64,000 bases of DNA from Dendrophyllia cribrosa (lineage: Eukaryota; Cnidaria; Anthozoa; Scleractinia; Dendrophylliidae), in NCBI GenBank assembly GCA_024195265.1, contig JAJLRJ010000010.1, positions 931,282-995,281 of the forward strand, read 5' to 3'. This document shows positions 11,500-21,395 of the stretch, one piece after another (position 1 is the stretch's first letter; each line of letters opens with the position of its first letter). Under the pieces are notes generated by a model. The model had not been told where the DNA came from. It searched no databases and saw only the letters and a list, made by a program, of their open reading frames with translations. A program made the translations under genes and the position numbers.

Positions 11500-12445
11500 A
11501 ACAGAATATGAAGTACTACTCAGTAACTTTCATTTGAATGGTCACACGTTAGGATTTCATCCACAAAATAAAAAGTTAGAACCACCTTGCACAGCATAAT
11601 AAACAGTACTACAGCAAGGTACTGCTAAGTAGCTTTCAAGTTAGAACCACCTTGTACAGCATAATAAACAGCACCACAGAAAAGTACTGCTCACCAATAG
11701 CTTTCATTTGACTGGTCACACTTTAGGATTTCATCCACAGACTCAAACGTTTGAACCGCCTTGTACAGCATAATAATAAACAATAGCACGGGAAAGTACT
11801 GCTCAATAGATTCCACTTGAATTATCAAACTTCACGATTTTATCTACAACAAACAGTACCACAGGACTGAGAACTGCTCAGTAGCTTTCATTTGAATGTT
11901 CACACTTTGGATTTCATCCACAGACTTAAATCTTAGAACCACCTTGTACAGCATAATAAACAGCACCACAGGAAAGTACTGCTGAAGAGGTTTCATTTGA
12001 ATGGTCACACTTTAGGATTTCATTCACAGACTCAAAAGTAAGAACCACCTTGTACAGCATAACAAACAGTACCACAGGAAAGCACTGCTCAGTAGCTTTT
12101 ATTTGAATGGTCGCACTTTAGGATTTCATCCACAGACTCAAAAGTTAGAACCACCTTGTACAGCATAATAAACAGTACCACAGGAAAGTACTGCTCAATA
12201 GCTTTCATTTGAATGGTTACACTTTAGGATTTCATCCACAGACTCAAAAGTTTTAACCACCTTGTACATCATAATAAACAGTACCACAGGAAAATACTGC
12301 TCAGTAGCTTTCATTTGAATGGTCCGCGCACTTTAGGATTTCATCCACAGACTCAAAAGTTAGAACCACCTTGTACAGCATAATAAACAGTACCACAGGA
12401 AAGTACTGCTCAGTAGCTTGCATTTGAATGGTCATACCGTGAAGA
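11500..12445 (-). repeat. ~106-bp satellite, block A (inverted relative to the other blocks)
   Basis: About nine head-to-tail units. Each contains accaccttgtacagcataa, aacagtaccacaggaaagta and atttcatccacagactc. Spacing is 105 to 109 bp with occasional shorter units. The same unit occurs in the opposite orientation at about 22980-23340, 29650-30095, 30400-31010 and 63700-63960. Confidence 0.9.
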
Positions 12446-14167
12446 TTCATCTATGGACTCCAAAATTAGAATACGTATGTGAGCAGATCTAAATTGGACT
12501 CGGGAGGAAAAGACTGACATTCCAGTATCGGAGCTGTAAGCTAAATGATAAAATCCACGACATTTTCAAAACGTATGAAACGTGGCGGGAAATGTACTGA
12601 TGAAAAACGCTGCGAGAACACTTGTACAGATAGGTGTAGGGAAAAACAAATATAATATGGGTTCTGAATCAAATCTTTAGATCATAAAATTTGTCGATCA
12701 ACAAAAGTTTGCTCTTCTCTCCACGGCCTCTATTGTCAAAAGTTGCAACGATTTGTTGAAGCGTTGCCTAATTTAAAAAGCCTCTTTATTTTACGTGCAA
12801 CCATCTCGAATTGATTGAAATTGTTTTGGCAAACGTGATGCTCCTTAGAGCAATAAGAGTGTGGGTTAAAGAGAACAGCTAGCGTAGAAGTTTCTTGAAG
12901 CCATTTGCCAGTTCAGTGGTTTGCTGAACGATATAGCAGGGAGGCGGGTCGACTTCGTGAAAGGGGTCGATCATGGCTGCTTTCTTTAATATACAAAGTG
13001 TGCACCCAAATGTATCAAGTGCAGGAAGTTAGATATAATTAACCCGAACAGCCGAACTTTAAGAGGTGGTTAAACTTAAGAAGGTGACCGCGCACAAGTT
13101 CAATATTGACAAAGAAAAGTTCTAAATTTTGTTTTGAAATGTACTCATGCATGAATACAAACGCGTACACACACGAAAGCATTGGCGCAACACAGGAAAA
13201 AGCACATTTGATTCTTTAGTTAGTCATTCTTGTGATTATGTTTATGCTTGCGTCGAGTATGTTTTTACGTAGCCTGTGTAACAGGCGCCTTTGTGAACTT
13301 GCTCCGTCAAGTTCTACGTTTCGCTATTTAACCCTCGCGCGTGTTAGGGACACGCGCGCGGGCTCTAAAAGCAAGACGGAGGCTGGTTCCGCCGGAGAAA
13401 GGTGGAGGCTGGAAGAAAGAGAAAAAAATGCTGTTTGGCTGATGTGTTAGCGCTAATACTTCGCTAGTGATAAACAGGCTTTATTTGAGCAAAACCAGTC
13501 AAATCAGTCAGTAGCCACTGTTATTTTGAGCTGCTTACTCATCAAATTGTGTCTCAAGATAAATGAACAACCATCACAAGTGAACGACTTTTTTTAAAAA
13601 CCGAACTTTAAATGCTATCGGTTAGCATCCGCTTCAAAATCCCGCATTAATTTGCCAACGCCGACAGAAAAAAACTCTTCCATTGTTTCAAGGTTTTCAT
13701 TGGAGAAATGCTTACTTCATTGTTTCAACCGAATAACTTAATCCCAAAATACCCTATTTTAACCACGAGGGCAAATAAAGCCATGACGTTTTGTTATGAC
13801 TTTCGGCAGGAAAACGCAAGTTAGCATATATTGTGAAAGTTGTGATATTGTACTTGCAGATAGACTTTAGGGACGCGTAAACTAAAATTTCCAATTCGAA
13901 GCTGCACATTGTTTCAGTTCATCATGTTTCAGTTTGTATTTTAAGTAAACCACTTCCTTATTTTTTACTGATGTCAGTTTTTAACATGAGCTTTCCGTCA
14001 GAGCAAAGCTTTTGAAATCCACCAAGATGGCACTGATTTTATTGGAGATTAACTTGTCAAGTCTTTTGTTATTCTTTACACGAAGACTGTCGAGTCATTC
14101 TGAAGTTCCATTAGCGTTATTGAAAAAGCGCGCTATACTATTCAGTAAAGTCTACCTGCTATAGCTC
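12446..14167. other. No feature recognised
   Basis: About 1.7 kb of mixed composition. A 72-codon frame at 13232-13450 has no recognisable domain and no splice context, so it is left out. Confidence 0.4.
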
Positions 14168-14415
14168 AGGAGGTCGGACACCTATTGAGAATTATATAAC
14201 GTAATGTCGACACTAAGAATAATATTATTTTCAATAAATTTTTAAGTGCTAAAAAGGAAATCTAAAATGCCTACTCAGGATTGAACCTGTGACCTCAGCT
14301 AGGCTTAGGCTTACATAGCCTACCATACTACCTAGCTTCTCGGGTTGTTTTAAGGCCTAAATTTAACTATATAAACTGTTAACCCTAACCTCAACTGAAA
14401 GCTAACCAAAGTTAT
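14168..14415 (-). mobile_element. Partial copy of the Mutator-like small element
   Basis: Shares tcggacacct, attatataacgtaatgtcga, aggattgaacctgtgacctc and aggcttaggctta with the complete copy at 15245-15586, in reverse orientation. The outer parts of the terminal repeats are missing. Confidence 0.7.
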
Positions 14416-15244
14416 AGCATTTAGACTCTACCATAATATTCCTTTGTCTCGACTGTAAATTTAAAATTTATCACCTCCAAGTTGATTAAAGGAAAACAAA
14501 TTTCCTTCCCGGTTATGTACGCTTCACAACAGCTATTCTAGAATCGAATCTACCTTTTTCCGAATACTAACCGTACAAGAGTTTTCATTCTCCTAGTAAC
14601 TGCAACACGACGCTGGATATACAGAAATGTTGAGAATTCTACAACAAAATTTTGTTTCATGGCATAAATAAAAAGATGCAAATTATTTGCTTTACACCTC
14701 TAGGTGCCAGAGAGTTTCAGTCTCGCGCGCTTTGTTTAGCCAGAGCGCTTGGCCAAACGCCGGTAAAAGTAAACCAAAGTAAAATGAAAACTGTATCCTC
14801 AAGAAAGCAACAAGAGAGCCTCTGATCTTTCACAGTACCTCTGGAGGAGGCGAAGAAGTGGAACGGTGCGAGCGCACGAGCGAAAAAAACGTGCGACGTG
14901 TTTTTAATTTACGCGCGAGCGTTCTTGGTTCGTTATTTGTTTTCACATGCACAGGTTAGCTCAAAACTGAAAAAAATATTGTTTGCTCACCAGCACCAGT
15001 CCTATATGAGCTTCACTGGCTGCCAATTAAGAACCGTATTGAATTTAAAATTTTGCTTATTACCTTTAAAGCAATACTTGGCATAGACCTTACTACTGAT
15101 ATCTGTAAACTTATCAGTCGTAAATCATTGACTAGCTATTCACTTCGGTCAGATCATAGGATTATGTTAAAAATTCCTCGTGGAAAAATGCTTTCCACTT
15201 TTGGAGACAGGGCATTCAAGTCAGCTGCCCTCAAACTATGCAAC

Positions 15245-15586
15245 GGTTAAGCCTAAAGAATACCGTTCAGAAGGACGTCGGACACCTTATTGAAACTTAT
15301 ATAACGGAGTAACTGGTTAGCTTTCAGTTGATGTTATGGGTAGCAGTTTATATAGTTAAATTTAGGCCTGAACAACCCGAGAAGCTAGGTGGTACAGTGG
15401 TACGGTAGGCTATCTAAGCCTAAGCCTAGCTGAGATCACAGGTTCAATCCTAAGTGGGGGATTTTAGATTTTCTTTTTTACACTTAAAAATTTATTGAAA
15501 ATAAAATTCTTAGTGTCGACATTACGTTATATAAGTCTTAATAAGGTGTCCGACGTCCTTCTGAACGGTATTCTTTAGGCACAACC
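15245..15586. mobile_element. Mutator-like MITE with 9-bp target duplication
   Basis: The terminal inverted repeats are about 62 bp and nearly identical (GGTTAAGCCTAAAGAATACC at the left, GGTTGTGCCTAAAGAATACC at the right). They are flanked by an exact 9-bp duplication, ctatgcaac, at 15236-15244 and 15587-15595. Long TIRs plus a 9-bp duplication are the signature of the Mutator superfamily. There is no transposase frame. Partial copies lie at 14168-14415 and 21115-21395. Confidence 0.85.
15390..15450 (+). promoter_or_regulatory. tRNA-like Pol III boxes inside the Mutator-like element
   Basis: TGGTACAGTGG (15390-15400) fits an A box and GGTTCAATCC (15441-15450) fits a B box. Spacing and order are as in tRNA genes or tRNA-derived SINEs. 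The reverse complement of the B-box region is conserved in the other two copies. No complete tRNA cloverleaf was established. Confidence 0.45.
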
Positions 15587-15780
15587 CTATGCAACAGCCT
15601 ACCCAGCGAAATCACCCATCTTGGATTATTGTCAGTTTTTAAACGTGATCTTTAGACACACCTTTTTAGACGCGTGCAGTCAATTTGTGATGTTTGTAAA
15701 TTTTGTATTAATTTCATTGTTTTATCCTTGTAAAGCGCATTTGACCATTTCAGTTGTGGAATTTGCGCTCTTTAAATTTT

Positions 15781-16229
15781 AATTATTATTACCATTGCTA
15801 TCAGTCTACTATTATTAGACCAAAATGTCTCGGGCAGTTGGCAGCAATTTGTCGCTCGCTAATTCAAATTTTTACGGAAAACTGCATTCGTGAGATTCCT
15901 TTCATCGAGCGTCGCGTCCTTTCATAGTAAATATTTTTACTTGAAATCCGCCTGCTGACTGTTTGGAAAGCCTAATTTACCAGGAATTTTTACTCAAAAT
16001 GTTTCCTGTTACGCGAGTTGACAGGAATAGACGCATTAATGCGTTACTTTCCGTTTCAGAGAAATGAAAACTAACACTAATCTGTTTTTGGAGAAAACGA
16101 AAATCCTCAGAAAAGCTTCACTGCTCAGATTTTTCTAGCAAATTTTAGGGCCCAGTTTATTCGACCGAGACCTGACCTACAAAAGGCTGGAAGACGACAG
16201 CGGTTTTACGTTAGAAGAAACGTTATGTA
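15781..16229. other. No feature recognised
   Basis: Sequence between the LINE tail and the next inverted-repeat element, with no coding or repeat signal found. Confidence 0.4.
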
Positions 16230-16607
16230 TTAAAGGGGAAGTATCACGGGAATTTTGATGTTTCTTGGTCAAATCCACTCCACAACGCCTGAACTTATTT
16301 ATCAAAAAATTCTAAAACACTAAAAGAGAGAAATCAGTCAATTCTTGAAAGAGGAACAAATTATGGTATGTTCTGGCCCATTTGGAGACGAAAATGTGGC
16401 AACTTGAAAAAAATTAGGCTAACTTTTTTCAAGTTGCAATTCATTGAGACCCAGTCCGTCAATGACTAGAGACACTCATTGACAGTTTTGATATATTTTG
16501 TGATTATTTATCACACCACTGGAGCTTTATTTTTCGGTTTCTGATCATACAATATCATCTTTTGCTTTTTAAAATGACACGAAATCCCCGTGATACTTCA
16601 CCTTTAA
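16230..16607. mobile_element. TTAA-bounded inverted-repeat element, TIR start AGGGGAAGTATC
   Basis: ttaaaggggaagtatcacgg at the left pairs with ccgtgatacttcacctttaa at the right. 378 bp, non-coding. Confidence 0.75.
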
Positions 16608-16816
16608 GTAGAAAAACCGTGTCACCAAGCATTATTCCGAACATTCTGCTGACCTTTTTAGGGGTAAGATGAACATTTTACTGGAAAAATTGGAGCAAAG
16701 GAAAAGCATTATACTAAGCCAAGAAAGACATAATTCATCAAAAGCCTATCGCTAGGTACTTAACTGCAATCCCCATGGACATGTTGTATTATTTCTTTCT
16801 TTATTTTTCAGACATC

Positions 16817-16915
16817 ATGAACATGCGCGTGGCTATTGTTCTGCTCTTTGTCGTCTCCATGGCAATGGCGATGAAGTTGCGTCCGCGTTATGAAGTGGCG
16901 GACACCGAGCCGGAG
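16817..16915 (+). CDS. Cysteine-rich peptide exon 1: signal peptide and spacer
   Basis: 33 codons in phase 0. The hydrophobic stretch is followed by Ala-Met-Ala-type small residues, then an acidic spacer. Donor GAG|GTGAGG at 16916. Confidence 0.8.
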
Positions 16916-19900
16916 GTGAGGCTTTAGCGTGTGAATGTCACTTCAATTTGGCACTTTTAATGCCATTCTCGTCCCCAGAGCCTTCATTTCGTTTGGTCAG
17001 CGAGACGCAATTTAAAAAAAACCGTGGAGCTCTGGGGACGAGAATGTTTTAATGCCAATCAATAGAGCTGATGGTGTTTTTTTTTCTATCTAGTTTGATG
17101 CTGACCAGCGTAAGGATAGCGACAAGCGCGGCGGCCCTGTCGTTCATTGCTATGATTGCGGTGCTGGAGCGAGACAGTGCTGCGAACCGAATGTTTGTGT
17201 TCTCTCGTAAGTACAGGAAACTGATTTAATTAATGTACTAATATTATTATAAGTTAGACTATTGCATCATGATATTAATTAGTTCACATGGATCTCTCAC
17301 GGTGCTCATTCTGCAAAGTAACTTATGATGTATCTGTCTATGTTCTCCTGTTTGCCTGCTTATCAAGTATTTACGTAGTTAATTATCAATAAATTATCGA
17401 GCCATACTTTGCAAGGGTTAGACAATGAACGCGAGTGTTCTATGGGATATAGTGCCTCGAGCATAGATAGAAGGCGATAAATAAATATGTATCCTGCGCA
17501 GCGTTAATTGTAGTTACGTGAAAAAGTGTTAAGTTTAACGCTGTAAAAAGTGTTAAAAATGAAACTAGACGTTTCGGCAATGCTGCCTTCATCAGTAGTA
17601 AAAATGTGTTCGTTGCTAACGTGTGCGAAAATTCAAAAAATTCAAATTCACGCGCACCGAAGAAAAGCGCGCGCAAGGCTAGCATACGAGTTAATTATGA
17701 AAAGCCAAAGTCTTGGTTCAAACCACTCGGCGCCAAAGTCTTGTAATTGAAAATGAACCGCATTTCTTCGCGTCTTCTCCTGATCTGGTCACCTAGATTC
17801 GCTTTAATCACCGCTACTATCATGTCGCTGAGGTTGTGGTTTGGTCTCGTAAAATGTTCAGGCACTGGCAGCGCAACTTTCTTTTTGATTACATCCAATC
17901 GGTATTCACGGAAGCGGTCTCCAAGACGACGGCCCGTCTCGCCAATGTAGACAATTGCAGGGCATTTACGGCATGAAATGCAGTAGACCAATTGGCTTGT
18001 GATGCACGTATAATGTCCCGAGATCTTGATGTGTCCATTTGTAGTTCTAATACTGTCACTGGAATTGATAAAAGGACAGGTACGGCAGTCACGTCGGTTG
18101 CATGGAAACGTACCCGCCTGACGTTGGAGATCTGACGGCAAACTGCTATGGACTAGCAAATCTTTTAGATTCTTTGCGCGTCGGAAAGCTTTTAGCGGCG
18201 GCTTGTTGAAAATAGCACTCGGTGGTTGTCATCGCGTAAGATGGAATAGTTTCGCAGAAGGATGTTACAAACGTCGACGTTTTTGGGGTGGTATGTGATG
18301 ACCAGAGGTGGGCGGTCGACGGCAGTGTCATTTCCGGGAGTGATGTCAAGTAGATTGTCTCTTCGTTTTGCTTCCGCTTGGACATAGGACATTGGACATC
18401 TATGCTTCCGCATAGATAGAAGGCCACGAGGGCGTAGCCCGAGTGGCACTTCTAATGCGAGAGGCGCTATATCCCATAGGACACGGGCGTTCATTGTCTT
18501 AGAATATGGTCGTATCCGCGAAGAAATCATATATTTTATGCAGATTGTATTTATGAGCGTTATGTTTTGGATGTCGCCGTAATGTTGGTGAATTTTACGA
18601 ATAACAATGCTTTTCTTTCTTTGGAGTTTTGTTTATTCTTTGTTGTTTTGATGGCTCATTTGCTATGAGCCAGTATACAGAGCTCGAGGCCGTCCTTGCC
18701 ACTCAAGATTTACTTGCTTTTGAGAGCGTAGACATATCCGAGTGCTTGGGGGATAAATTCGATAAAAGTGCACGTTTCCAAAACCCTACCACAAATTGAG
18801 CAAAGAAAAAGTGAAAGTATTCATTTGTCATTGTTATAACTGTATAAAAAAAGGCAAGGAAGAAACATCTAGTGAATCATCAGCAACCACATCTCTTGTC
18901 ATTAAGCACGGCGAGACCAGTCTTTCGTTTAATTTTTCCTAAAAATTTTTAAGTCGAATTTGGTTTTGTTATTTTAGTGATTAATCTCTTGCTTAAGGAC
19001 GTTCGCGCGAAAATCTTCTACAAGACAGATTTTTTTCAAACTTATGCTACGATCTGATAATGAGTTACTGATGTCAGAAATGCAAAAAAAATTGGGGGTC
19101 ACCGAATTGATTTAAGAGATATAGTGTGTAGAAATATACTCTGTTTTTGAAAAGTTAGTCCTCGCAACATGACATGGTGTCCATGGCTTTTAGTTAAAAA
19201 ATATCAAAGATGAATCGCTGGGGAGAAACTATTATATTCAAATGTTATCTAAGTGGGCCTGATTCGTAAATAATTCGAACTGTTTTCAACCTTTAAATGA
19301 GTTAACCCTTTAAAGAGGGCATTCGGAAACAACATACAGCTGAGATATGAGTGCAATTCGACGTCGCGTGGATAAAAAAAATCAAACTTCTACAAGACAG
19401 ATTTTTTTCCTTTTTTCACAAACTGTAGATAATCGGTAAAGAAAGTGATATATGAAGAAAAAAATAGGGGTCACCGAGCATCCAAGCGAGTAAAATCTAT
19501 GTGAAGTTAACGCAACGGCTACTAGCCCTTTATCTGTTTAGATTTCTTGCTTTGCAATACGAATTGCGTGCGCAGTAAAGATAAAATAAAGATAAACAAT
19601 TAGCGCGAACGTCCTTAAGTTATGTATAAAAGCGAAAACTTCAAATAAAATTGTCAGTGTTATAACTGCAAGTTGTTTTTGTTTAAATTAGCAGCCTGTA
19701 ATTCATTAGTATGCTCTATTTAGGCTTTTTGACAAAGGAAAACAAAAGTATTTATTAGTATGTTCTATATAGAGCTTACTAACTACTAGTAGTTGTTTTA
19801 CCCCACAATTTCCCTGGGCTTCAAAGCCCCCGCCTCTTTACATAATTTAAGACACTTTATGGGATATAGAGCACACAAATACTGGGCACTGATTGGCTGA

Positions 19901-20305
19901 GTGGGTGTGACCATTTTATAATGACTATTATTATTACAATTAGAGCAGTTTTCAATTGAGTGTCGTAAAACCAAAACCAAAGTAATTACTCTGACCAATC
20001 ACAGCAGTCGTAAACAATCCAATGAACCAATCAGAGCTCGAAGCAATTACATGTCGCGGGCGCCAAGCGCGGGAAAACGCGTGCGAGCAAGTCACGATTG
20101 GTTTTGGTTTTACTTCTGATTGGTCGAGAAAGTAGCGCGAGATTTTTTAGCCAATCACAAAGCGTAGCAATGCAAAACCAAAGCAATTGTGTAATTACTT
20201 TCGACAGTCAATTGAAAACTGCTCTATTATTGTGCATAACGTTTATTCTCTTTCTCTCTGTTTTGTCACAGGCAAGGCAGCTATAGCTGTTATCGACCTC
20301 CTTAA
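16817..20305 (+). CDS. Secreted six-cysteine peptide precursor (knottin-like), 3 exons
   Basis: Coding exons 16817-16915, 17094-17206 and 20272-20305 join at phases 0 and 2 with GT..AG ends, giving 81 residues. Exon 1 encodes a short basic start and a hydrophobic core ending in small residues, a clear signal peptide of about 18 residues, then an acidic spacer. Exon 2 holds a dibasic Lys-Arg processing site (about residue 44) followed by five cysteines, including an adjacent pair. Exon 3 supplies the sixth cysteine and the stop TAA. The cysteine order is C-x2-C-x6-CC-x4-C-x8-C, which fits the inhibitor-cystine-knot scaffold of small toxins, antimicrobial peptides and some hormones. Activity cannot be read from sequence. 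An acceptor (tttttcag) ends at 16811, so a 5' untranslated exon probably exists. The second intron (3065 bp) carries a Penelope-like fragment and two small inverted-repeat elements. Reading into intron 2 meets an immediate TAA, so retention would drop the last cysteine. Confidence 0.8.
17094..17206 (+). CDS. Cysteine-rich peptide exon 2: dibasic site and five cysteines
   Basis: Acceptor tttctatctag ends at 17093 and donor GTAAGT starts at 17207. 37 codons plus 2 bases. Lys-Arg-Gly-Gly marks the likely mature start. Confidence 0.85.
17419..18501 (-). mobile_element. Penelope-like element fragment with inverted terminal repeats
   Basis: Flanked by inverted copies of gacaatgaacgc...tatgggatatag (17423-17478 and 18460-18499). 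It contains a degraded C-terminal region of a Penelope-type retroelement, including a GIY-YIG endonuclease domain, and a hammerhead-like core near the left end. The reverse transcriptase domain is absent. It sits in the second intron of the cysteine-rich peptide gene, on the opposite strand. Confidence 0.75.
17569..17595 (-). ncRNA. Hammerhead-ribozyme-like core in the Penelope-like fragment
   Basis: The minus strand reads CTGATGA, then GGC..AGCATT..GCC (stem II and loop), then GAAA. This is the conserved hammerhead order CUGANGA - stem II - GAAA. Penelope-like elements are known to carry hammerhead motifs in their terminal repeats. Stems I and III could not be paired convincingly by eye, so catalytic competence is uncertain. 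Confidence 0.55.
17695..18530 (-). pseudogene. Penelope-like protein C-terminus with GIY-YIG endonuclease
   Basis: On the minus strand, RPPLVITYHPKNVDVCNILL (from about 18325) is followed after a one-base frame change near 18205 by KAFRRAKNLKDLLVHSSLPS. Then come a CNRRDCRTCPF zinc-like motif, LVYCISCRKCPAIVYIGETG (the GIY-YIG signature as VYIGETGR) and ALPVPEHF. This order is typical of the region after the reverse transcriptase in Penelope-like elements. The longest intact piece is 17695-18159 (154 codons). The frame break makes it a relic. Confidence 0.75.
18993..19618. mobile_element. TTAA-bounded inverted-repeat element, TIR start GGACGTTCGCGC
   Basis: TTAAGGACGTTCGCGC at the left and GCGCGAACGTCCTTAA at the right are perfect mirror ends. 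The 626-bp interior has two related blocks, each with acaagacagatttttttc and a ggggtcaccga stretch, and no coding frame. It lies in intron 2 of the cysteine-rich peptide gene. Confidence 0.8.
19941..20226. mobile_element. Inverted-repeat element with TAGAGCAGTTTTCAATTG ends
   Basis: tagagcagttttcaattgag at the left pairs with tcaattgaaaactgctcta at the right. A half copy (cgcgagattttttagccaat ... caattgaaaactgctct) lies at 51835-51976. MITE-like, non-coding. Confidence 0.75.
20272..20305 (+). CDS. Cysteine-rich peptide exon 3: last cysteine and stop
   Basis: A strong pyrimidine tract (ctctttctctctgttttgtcacag) precedes it. The 34 bases complete the split Ser codon, add the sixth cysteine and end in TAA at 20303-20305. 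Confidence 0.7.
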
Positions 20306-20397
20306 TAGCCACCAACGAGTACGTCATTAAAACCGCAGCATCATAAACGTCCTAGTTAAATAGCTTGAACTAATACTCATAATTGGGTTTTAAAATA

Positions 20398-20765
20398 ATT
20401 ATGATAATAATAAGGACTGAGTGGAGCACGAATTCAGGGAGTAATCGGGCGAGTAATTACAAATTGGCCGAGCGCGATAACCCCTGAATTGTATGACACG
20501 AAGTTCAATTTCACATTAATCGCACAACAAAATTCCAGATTAAAAAAGTCTATGTGGACTTTTTTTTGTACTCAAAACGGCAAGGATATTTTTTATCACT
20601 TTGAAGATGGAGGAAAACGGCAAAAAAAAAAAACGTGCACCTGATTGACGCGCATGCAACATAGGTGTCCAATTACAGCTGTCTAATTACAAAGAGTTTA
20701 ATTGGACAGTTGTAATTGGTCACCACCGTGACCGCCAGCCAAATACGTAAGAAATAGGCGCGCGG
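20398..20765 (+). repeat. Dispersed repeat, copy 1 (second copy about 31590-31955)
   Basis: Shares ggactgagtggagcac.., cctgaattgtatgacac.., ttaatcgca, aagtctatgtggactttt and gtgcacctgattgac with 31590-31955, in the same order and orientation. Diverged, non-coding, class unknown. Confidence 0.65.
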
Positions 20766-20804
20766 ATGATCAATCACAATCAAGAATTTTGTTATTTATA
20801 CGAT

Positions 20805-20806
<2 letters not shown>

Positions 20807-20850
<44 letters not shown>
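20807..20850 (+). repeat. (AAT)n microsatellite
   Basis: About 14 copies of ataat-phase trinucleotide. Confidence 0.95.
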
Positions 20851-20854
<4 letters not shown>

Positions 20855-21114
20855 CGAATTTATAGCGCGCAAATTCCCAAAGGCTCATTAGCGTCCTACA
20901 ATATTAAGCACATTAAAATTAAAACTGAACATTAACAAGGGCTTTTATTGTTGTAGCAATGTTGTAACAGATGTTCAATTAAACTGCGGTTTACATTAAA
21001 ACGTTTTAATCAGTTATTCTATCATTATGTTTCACTGCTCTTCGTACCCAAGGTCAACACTCATTATCAAAACGTTTCTTCACCTGTCACAGTCACTATC
21101 ATCCACCTACACCG

Positions 21115-21395
21115 ACCACTTCGGACACTTATTGAGAATTATATAATCAGTAATGTCGACACTTAGAATTTTATTTTCAATAAATTTTTAGTGTAAAAAA
21201 GAAAATCTCAAATCCCCGCTCAGGATTGAACCTGTGACCTCAGCTAGGCTTAGGCTTAAAGAGCCTAAACTAAACTTCTCGGGTTTTTTTTAAGGCTAAA
21301 TTTAACTGAAGTATATGAACTGCTAACCCTAACCTTAACTGAAGGAATCCGTTATACAAGTCTCAATATGGTGTCCAATATGGTGAAGCTGGATG
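21115..21395 (-). mobile_element. Third copy of the Mutator-like small element
   Basis: Contains tcggacacttattgagaatt, aatgtcgacacttagaattt and caggattgaacctgtgacct, in the same order as 14168-14415, and a shortened right end (gttatacaagtctcaatatg). Lacks the outer TIR. Confidence 0.7.

Larger units (their letters stand above)
14566..15780 (+). repeat. Duplicated segment, copy B: CR1/L2-like LINE 3' end split by an insertion
   Basis: From about 14995 the plus strand reads PVLYELHWLPIKNRIEFKIL, then LTSYSLRSDHRIMLKIPRGK and TFGDRAF. This is the characteristic C-terminal end of a CR1/L2-type non-LTR reverse transcriptase protein (H-W-L-P-I-x-x-R-I-x-F-K, then Y-x-L-R-S, then T-x-G-D-R-A-F). 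The frame resumes after a 342-bp element (15245-15586) and ends in an untranslated tail near 15780 (tgtaaagcgcatttga...). The rest of the LINE is absent (5' truncation). Confidence 0.75.

Noticed and set aside
15381..15460. Functional tRNA gene
   Set aside because: A- and B-box-like sequences exist, but no acceptor stem or clear anticodon arm could be formed.
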